A DNA stretch of 64,000 bases from Betaproteobacteria bacterium (GTDB lineage Bacteria > Pseudomonadota > Gammaproteobacteria > Burkholderiales > Casimicrobiaceae), in NCBI GenBank assembly GCA_027492485.1, contig JAPUER010000004.1, forward strand, positions 56,504 through 120,503, written 5' to 3'. Positions 60,064 through 64,000 of the stretch are shown here, piece by piece. The position numbers and the translations under genes are program-made. The notes under the pieces are model-generated. The model saw nothing but the letters and a program-made list of their open reading frames with translations, made no database searches and had not been told where the DNA came from. Every line of letters starts with the position of its first letter. The stretch's first letter is position 1.

Positions 60064-63000
60064 TAACGCAAATGTTCTGCCAGAACGCGGATCGCGTGCT
60101 TCGCTTCGCGCGCGGCGCCATCGTGAATCTGGTGCCGGCAACTGGTGCCGTCGGCGACGACGATGGCGTCCGGCGCCTGGCGGATAGCCGGCAGCAGCGA
60201 CAGCTCAGCCATCTGCATCGACACGTCGTAATGCTTGGCGTCATAGCCAAACGCGCCGGCCATGCCGCAGCAGGAGCTTTCGATCAGCGCCGGCCTGGCA
60301 TCCGGGATTAGCCCGAGCAGCGCAAGCGTCGGCGACATTTCACCGAAGGCTTTCTGATGACAATGGCCGTGCACGAGGATCGGCGCCGACGCAGGCTTGA
60401 GACGATCGCGCAGCACGTCGAGCCTGCCCGCCTTGGCCTCGCGTTCGAGGAAGGTTTCGATCAGCATCGCGTGCTTCGCCACGGTATCGGCTTCTTCACC
60501 CAGTTTCATCGACGGGATTTCGTCGCGCAGCGTAAACAGGCAACTCGGCTCCAGCCCCACGATGTCGATGCCTGCTTCGGCGAATTCGAGCAACGCGGAA
60601 AGCAGGTAATGCGCTTGCTGCTTCGCGGCTTCCACCATGCCGACGGCGAGGAAGGTGCGACCGCAGCAGAGGTTGCGCTCGTCGCGATTGCCCTGCGGCG
60701 CCCAGCGCGGGATATGCACCTTGTAGCCCGCTGCGCCGAGCACGGCGATCGCCGCGTCCACGTTCTCGCGCTCGAACGCGCCGTTGAAGGTGTCGACGAA
60801 CAGCACCACAGTGCGCTCGCCCGCTGCATGCGCATCCAGCAGCGCACGGCCGCCCACCAGCACCGGGCCGGTCGGATGTTTCGGCAGCGTCGCCCACACC
60901 GTGTCGCTGCGCCACTCGGGCAGTGACCGCTTGGCCGAGAAGCCGAACAAGCGTTCGCCCAGCTTCGCCAGCCACGGCATGCGGTTGCGCGCGTTGAACC
61001 AGCCCGGATGCTTCGCCGCGAACGACGCCGTGACCGGCAGCCGCGCGATCAGGTTGTCGCGGATCGAGAAGCCGTGTTTTTTCTTGTAGTGATGCAGGTG
61101 CTCCACCTTCATCTTCGCCATGTCGACGCCGGTCGGGCAATCGCGCCTGCAGCCCTTGCAGCTTACGCAGAGTTCGAGCGCTGCATGCACTTCGTCGCTG
61201 GCGATACCGTCGCTGCCGATCTGGCCGGACAACGCCATGCGCAGCGTGTTGGCGCGGCCGCGCGTCAAGTGCTGCTCGTCGCGCGTCACGCGATAGCTCG
61301 GGCACATGGTGCCGGCGTCGAACTTGCGGCAGTGACCGTTGTTGTTGCACATCTCCACGGCCTTGGCGAAGCCTGCGGCCGGATCGCCGCCGGAGCCGGG
61401 TGCGGTGGTCTGCTCGGTGACCGCGTCGTTCTGTACGTTCCATGCGCTCCAGTCGAGCGTGGTCTGAATCGGGATCACGCGATAGTCCGGCTTGAAGCGG
61501 AACAGATTCGCATCGTCCATCTTCGGCGGATCGACGATCTTGCCGGGGTTGAACAGATTGCCGGGATCGAAGGCCTGCTTGATCTCGCGAAATGCCGAGG
61601 CGATCGCCGGCCCGAACTGCCACTCTACCCACTCGCCGCGACAGAGTCCGTCGCCATGCTCGCCGCTGTAAGCGCCCTTGTAGCGGCGCACCAGGGCGCT
61701 GGCTTCTTCGGCGATGGCGCGCATCTTCGCGGCGCCGCCATTGGCGCCAGCGTGCCGCATGTCGAGAATCGGGCGCACGTGCAGCGTGCCGACGCTCGCG
61801 TGCGCATACCAGGTGCCGCGTGTGCCATGCCGGGCAAATACTTCGGTCAACTGCGCGGTGTACTCGGCCAGATGTTCCAGCGGCACCGCGCAGTCCTCGA
61901 TGAAGCTGACCGGTTTGCCGTCGCCCTTCAGGCTCATCATGATGTTGAGCCCCGCCTTGCGAACTTCCCACAGGTTCTTCTGCGGCGCGTCGTCGGTCAT
62001 CTGCACCACGGCGCCAGGCAGGCCTAGGGTGGCGATCAGCTCGACCAGCTCGCCGAGTTTGTGTTTCAGCGCTTCGCGGTCATCGCCGCTGAACTCGACC
62101 AGCAGGATCGCGTCCGGCTCGCCCACCAGCGCGGTGCGGATGGTCGTGGCAAACGCCGGGTTGGCGAGCGCGAGATCGATCATCGTGCGGTCGACCAGTT
62201 CGACCGCCGTCGGCCCCAGTTTTACGATGTGCTGTGCCGAATCCATAGCCTGATGGAAGGTCGGGAAGTTCACCACACCGAGCACCTTTGCTTTCGGCAG
62301 CGGCGACAGCGCCAGCGTCAACGATTGACTGAAGGCGAGGGTGCCTTCCGAGCCGACCAGCAGATGCGCCAGGTTGACGCTGCCGTCGGCGGTGTACGGC
62401 CGCTCGCTCTGGTTGCAGAAGATGTCGAGGTTGTAGCCCGCCACCCGGCGCATCACCTTTGGCCAGACGCGTTCGATCTCGGCGCGATGGGTCGCGGCCA
62501 GCGAGGCGGCGAGCGCGCCCAGCGCTTGTGCCGGCCCGCTCGCCGTCGCCTGTGGCCCGAACGATGCGACCCGCCCGTCGGCCAGCCAGGCGTCGATGCC
62601 CAGCACGTTGTGCACCATGTTGCCGTAGGCAATCGAACGCGAGCCGCAGGAATTGTTGCCGGCCATGCCGCCCAGCGTGGCCTGCGCGCTGGTCGACACG
62701 TCGACCGGGAACCAGAGCCCGTGCGGCTTGAGGTAAGCGTTCAGATGATCGAGCACCATGCCGGGCTCGACGGTGACGCTGCGCGCCGCCGCATCGAACG
62801 CAAGCACGTTGCGAAAGTGCTTCGAGTTGTCGATCACCAGCGCCACGCCGGTGGTTTGCCCGCACTGACTGGTGCCGCCGCCGCGCGCCAGGACGGGCAC
62901 CCGCAGGTCGCGCGCAATGTCGATAGCGCTGGCGATGTCCGCCGCCGTGCGCGGGACGAACACGCCCACCGGCATCTGCTGATAGATCGAGGCGTCGGTC

Positions 63001-63089
63001 GCATAGCGCGCGCGGTCGGCGTCGGTGAAGAGCACTTCACCCTGGGTGTGCTGGCGCAGGCGTTGGGCGAGTTGGGAGGCGTCGGACAT
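60063..63089 (-). CDS. ydiJ: YdiJ-type FAD-linked oxidase with 4Fe-4S domain (D-2-hydroxyacid dehydrogenase)
   Basis: A 1008-residue fusion. The N-terminal FAD-binding PCMH domain has VLARGGGTSQCGQTTGVALV and NNSCGSRSIAYG; FAD-oxidase C-terminal domain contains EDCAVPLEHL and YAHASVGTLHVRPILDMR and SGEHGDGLCRGEW. The ferredoxin-like part has CNNNGHCRKFDAGTMCPSYR and CVSCKGCRRDCPTGVDM; CCG-type cysteine motifs follow (CCGRTFLAVG, SSCCGMAGAFG). E. coli YdiJ oxidises D-2-hydroxyglutarate; the substrate here is likely the same or D-lactate-like, as inference. It follows the GntR gene on the same strand. Confidence 0.9.
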   Translation of the reverse strand: MSDASQLAQRLRQHTQGEVLFTDADRARYATDASIYQQMPVGVFVPRTAADIASAIDIARDLRVPVLARGGGTSQCGQTTGVALVIDNSKHFRNVLAFDAAARSVTVEPGMVLDHLNAYLKPHGLWFPVDVSTSAQATLGGMAGNNSCGSRSIAYGNMVHNVLGIDAWLADGRVASFGPQATASGPAQALGALAASLAATHRAEIERVWPKVMRRVAGYNLDIFCNQSERPYTADGSVNLAHLLVGSEGTLAFSQSLTLALSPLPKAKVLGVVNFPTFHQAMDSAQHIVKLGPTAVELVDRTMIDLALANPAFATTIRTALVGEPDAILLVEFSGDDREALKHKLGELVELIATLGLPGAVVQMTDDAPQKNLWEVRKAGLNIMMSLKGDGKPVSFIEDCAVPLEHLAEYTAQLTEVFARHGTRGTWYAHASVGTLHVRPILDMRHAGANGGAAKMRAIAEEASALVRRYKGAYSGEHGDGLCRGEWVEWQFGPAIASAFREIKQAFDPGNLFNPGKIVDPPKMDDANLFRFKPDYRVIPIQTTLDWSAWNVQNDAVTEQTTAPGSGGDPAAGFAKAVEMCNNNGHCRKFDAGTMCPSYRVTRDEQHLTRGRANTLRMALSGQIGSDGIASDEVHAALELCVSCKGCRRDCPTGVDMAKMKVEHLHHYKKKHGFSIRDNLIARLPVTASFAAKHPGWFNARNRMPWLAKLGERLFGFSAKRSLPEWRSDTVWATLPKHPTGPVLVGGRALLDAHAAGERTVVLFVDTFNGAFERENVDAAIAVLGAAGYKVHIPRWAPQGNRDERNLCCGRTFLAVGMVEAAKQQAHYLLSALLEFAEAGIDIVGLEPSCLFTLRDEIPSMKLGEEADTVAKHAMLIETFLEREAKAGRLDVLRDRLKPASAPILVHGHCHQKAFGEMSPTLALLGLIPDARPALIESSCCGMAGAFGYDAKHYDVSMQMAELSLLPAIRQAPDAIVVADGTSCRHQIHDGAAREAKHAIRVLAEHLR

Positions 63090-63132
63090 GTTCTGGATCG
63101 GATGGGAAAGTCAATGATGCGACTGCAATTTG

Positions 63133-63192
63133 TAGGAGCGGCTTGCCGCGACCTTCATTGGCAAGCTGTCCGGTCGCGGCAAGCCGCTCCTA
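63133..63192. repeat. REP-like 21-bp perfect inverted repeat
   Basis: Arms at 63133-63153 (starting TAGGAGCGGCTTGCCGCG) and 63172-63192 are perfectly complementary over 21 bp, with an 18-base loop. The sequence resembles the REP sequences of Pseudomonas. The stop codon of the GntR gene (63190-63192) lies in the right arm, so the transcript between the regulator and the ydiJ gene would carry a very stable hairpin. Confidence 0.9.
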
Positions 63193-63879
63193 AAGATGGG
63201 ATGCAACATGGGTTAGTGCGTTGCTGCGCATCAACTCCAGCACGGCGTCGCGCTTGTTGTCGAGATGTTCGACGAGCACGGCGCGCATCGCGGCCGCGTC
63301 GCGGCGGGCGAGGGCATCGATCATGCGTTCGTGTTCGTCGACGGCGCGCTGCCACTTCTGGCCGTCCTGATTGGAACGGAAGCGCAGCGCCTGCAGCCGC
63401 GCGTTGAGCTGCGCGTAGGTGCGGGTCAGCACCGGGTTTTTTGCGGCGGCATTGATCAACGCATGAATCTGCGCATTGAGCGCGTAATAGCGCGGCAGGT
63501 CGCGTCGAGTGTAGGCGGCCAGCATTTCAAAGTGCAGCGCGCGGATTTCTGCCAGTTCGCCGTCGGTGATGCGCGCGGCGGCAAGCTCGCCGGACTGCGC
63601 TTCCAGATTCGCCATCACCTCGAAGGTGTCGACGACATCCTGCTCGCTCAGCGACAGCGCCACCGCGCCGCGATTGGGCAGCAGTTCGACCAGACCTTCC
63701 GAAGCGAGCATCTTGATCGCTTCGCGCAGCGGCGTGCGCGAGATTTTTAGCTGCTCGCAGAGCTCACGCTCGTTGAGCTTGGCGCCCGGCGCGATCATGC
63801 CCTCGATCAGCATGCCGCGCAGTCGTGCCGCCGCCTGATGCGGCAGCGCCTGCCGGGCCAGTTCGATGATTTCAGCCAT
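63190..63879 (-). CDS. GntR-family regulator, FCD (FadR/VanR) subfamily
   Basis: A 229-residue regulator. The winged helix (about 15-80) contains GMLIEGMIAPGAKLNERELCE and SRTPLREAIKMLASEGLVEL; the FCD effector domain follows with DTFEVMANLEAQSGELAAAR and H in ALHFEML, NAQIHALI and VDEHERMIDALARRD, the His residues usual for metal/carboxylate binding. It lies directly upstream of the YdiJ-type gene, which it probably controls in response to an organic acid. An operator-like palindrome lies 8 bp upstream of its own start. Confidence 0.92.
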   Translation of the reverse strand: MAEIIELARQALPHQAAARLRGMLIEGMIAPGAKLNERELCEQLKISRTPLREAIKMLASEGLVELLPNRGAVALSLSEQDVVDTFEVMANLEAQSGELAAARITDGELAEIRALHFEMLAAYTRRDLPRYYALNAQIHALINAAAKNPVLTRTYAQLNARLQALRFRSNQDGQKWQRAVDEHERMIDALARRDAAAMRAVLVEHLDNKRDAVLELMRSNALTHVASHL

Positions 63880-63886
63880 GCATTAT

Positions 63887-63900
63887 TTTTGCATACAAAA
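63887..63900. promoter_or_regulatory. Putative GntR autoregulatory operator
   Basis: TTTTGCATACAAAA, an inverted repeat with arms TTTTG/CAAAA and a single pair mismatch in the core. FCD-type GntR regulators often bind TNGTATACNA-like palindromes. Its position just before the GntR start suggests autoregulation. Confidence 0.5.
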
Positions 63901-64000
63901 TAGAACGGCTCAAGCCGATTCGCGCTACTGCCGCCAAAATTGCTCGTAATTCCATTTCTAAATCAATAATGCGTTAACGATCCACGGCCATCGGACGATG
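63901..64000. other. Window end, no gene seen
   Basis: About 100 bp beyond the GntR operator-like site. AT-rich, with ATTCC-ATTTCTAAATCAATAATG-type sequence; no start with a credible frame is visible before the window ends. Confidence 0.4.

Overview
The window looks like a chromosomal segment of a GC-rich betaproteobacterium, most likely of the order Burkholderiales. This rests on the pcnB-folK-deoxynucleoside kinase cluster, the 177-residue Ppa, the two-gene egtB/egtD ergothioneine set, a Bug-type (TctC) binding protein, a FimV-like protein and the TonB receptor style. The genus cannot be fixed from sequence alone. I saw no rRNA, tRNA, CRISPR array, prophage or complete insertion sequence.

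Layout. 0-7.1 kb: a DMT transporter, then an Opp/Yej-type peptide ABC importer (lipoprotein, two permeases, fused double ATPase) interrupted by a small GIY-YIG gene bounded by inverted repeats. 7.1-21 kb: an outer-membrane peptide-uptake locus made of two paralogous TonB-dependent receptors, two secreted S9 peptidases and an exbB-exbD-exbD-tonB operon. Together with the ABC importer this could form a full route for peptides: receptor, periplasmic cleavage, inner-membrane import. 21-27.5 kb: lipocalin, FimV-like protein, deoxynucleoside kinase, folK, pcnB, ppa. 27.6-34.7 kb: a small membrane protein, a LytS/LytTR two-component pair, two uncharacterised proteins, egtD/egtB. 34.7-41.7 kb: a TetR-RND efflux operon and an Nramp-related transporter. 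41.7-48 kb: an ECF sigma/membrane regulator pair with a secreted partner, an Mrr-like membrane protein that has lost its catalytic residues, a Bug binding protein and a LamG/dockerin-like secreted protein. 48-57 kb: DUF2788/DUF2189, an acyl-CoA dehydrogenase with etfAB, a membrane glycosyltransferase with GtrA, an enoyl-CoA hydratase and a cobalamin adenosyltransferase. 57-64 kb: M3 oligopeptidase, glyoxalase I, a YdiJ-type FAD/Fe-S oxidoreductase and its likely GntR regulator.

The most striking signal is not a gene. Six AT-rich intergenic elements of about 120 bp (7350, 14925, 29319, 34498, 44727, 59944) are imperfect palindromes centred on GTCGAC. Their ends complement each other with different bases in different copies, and all six share one orientation relative to the next gene. 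They could be an ERIC-like mobile palindrome or a structured leader element; I do not recognise them as a described family. Two of them sit at identical distances from a shared 16-bp box and from the start codons of the two TonB receptors.
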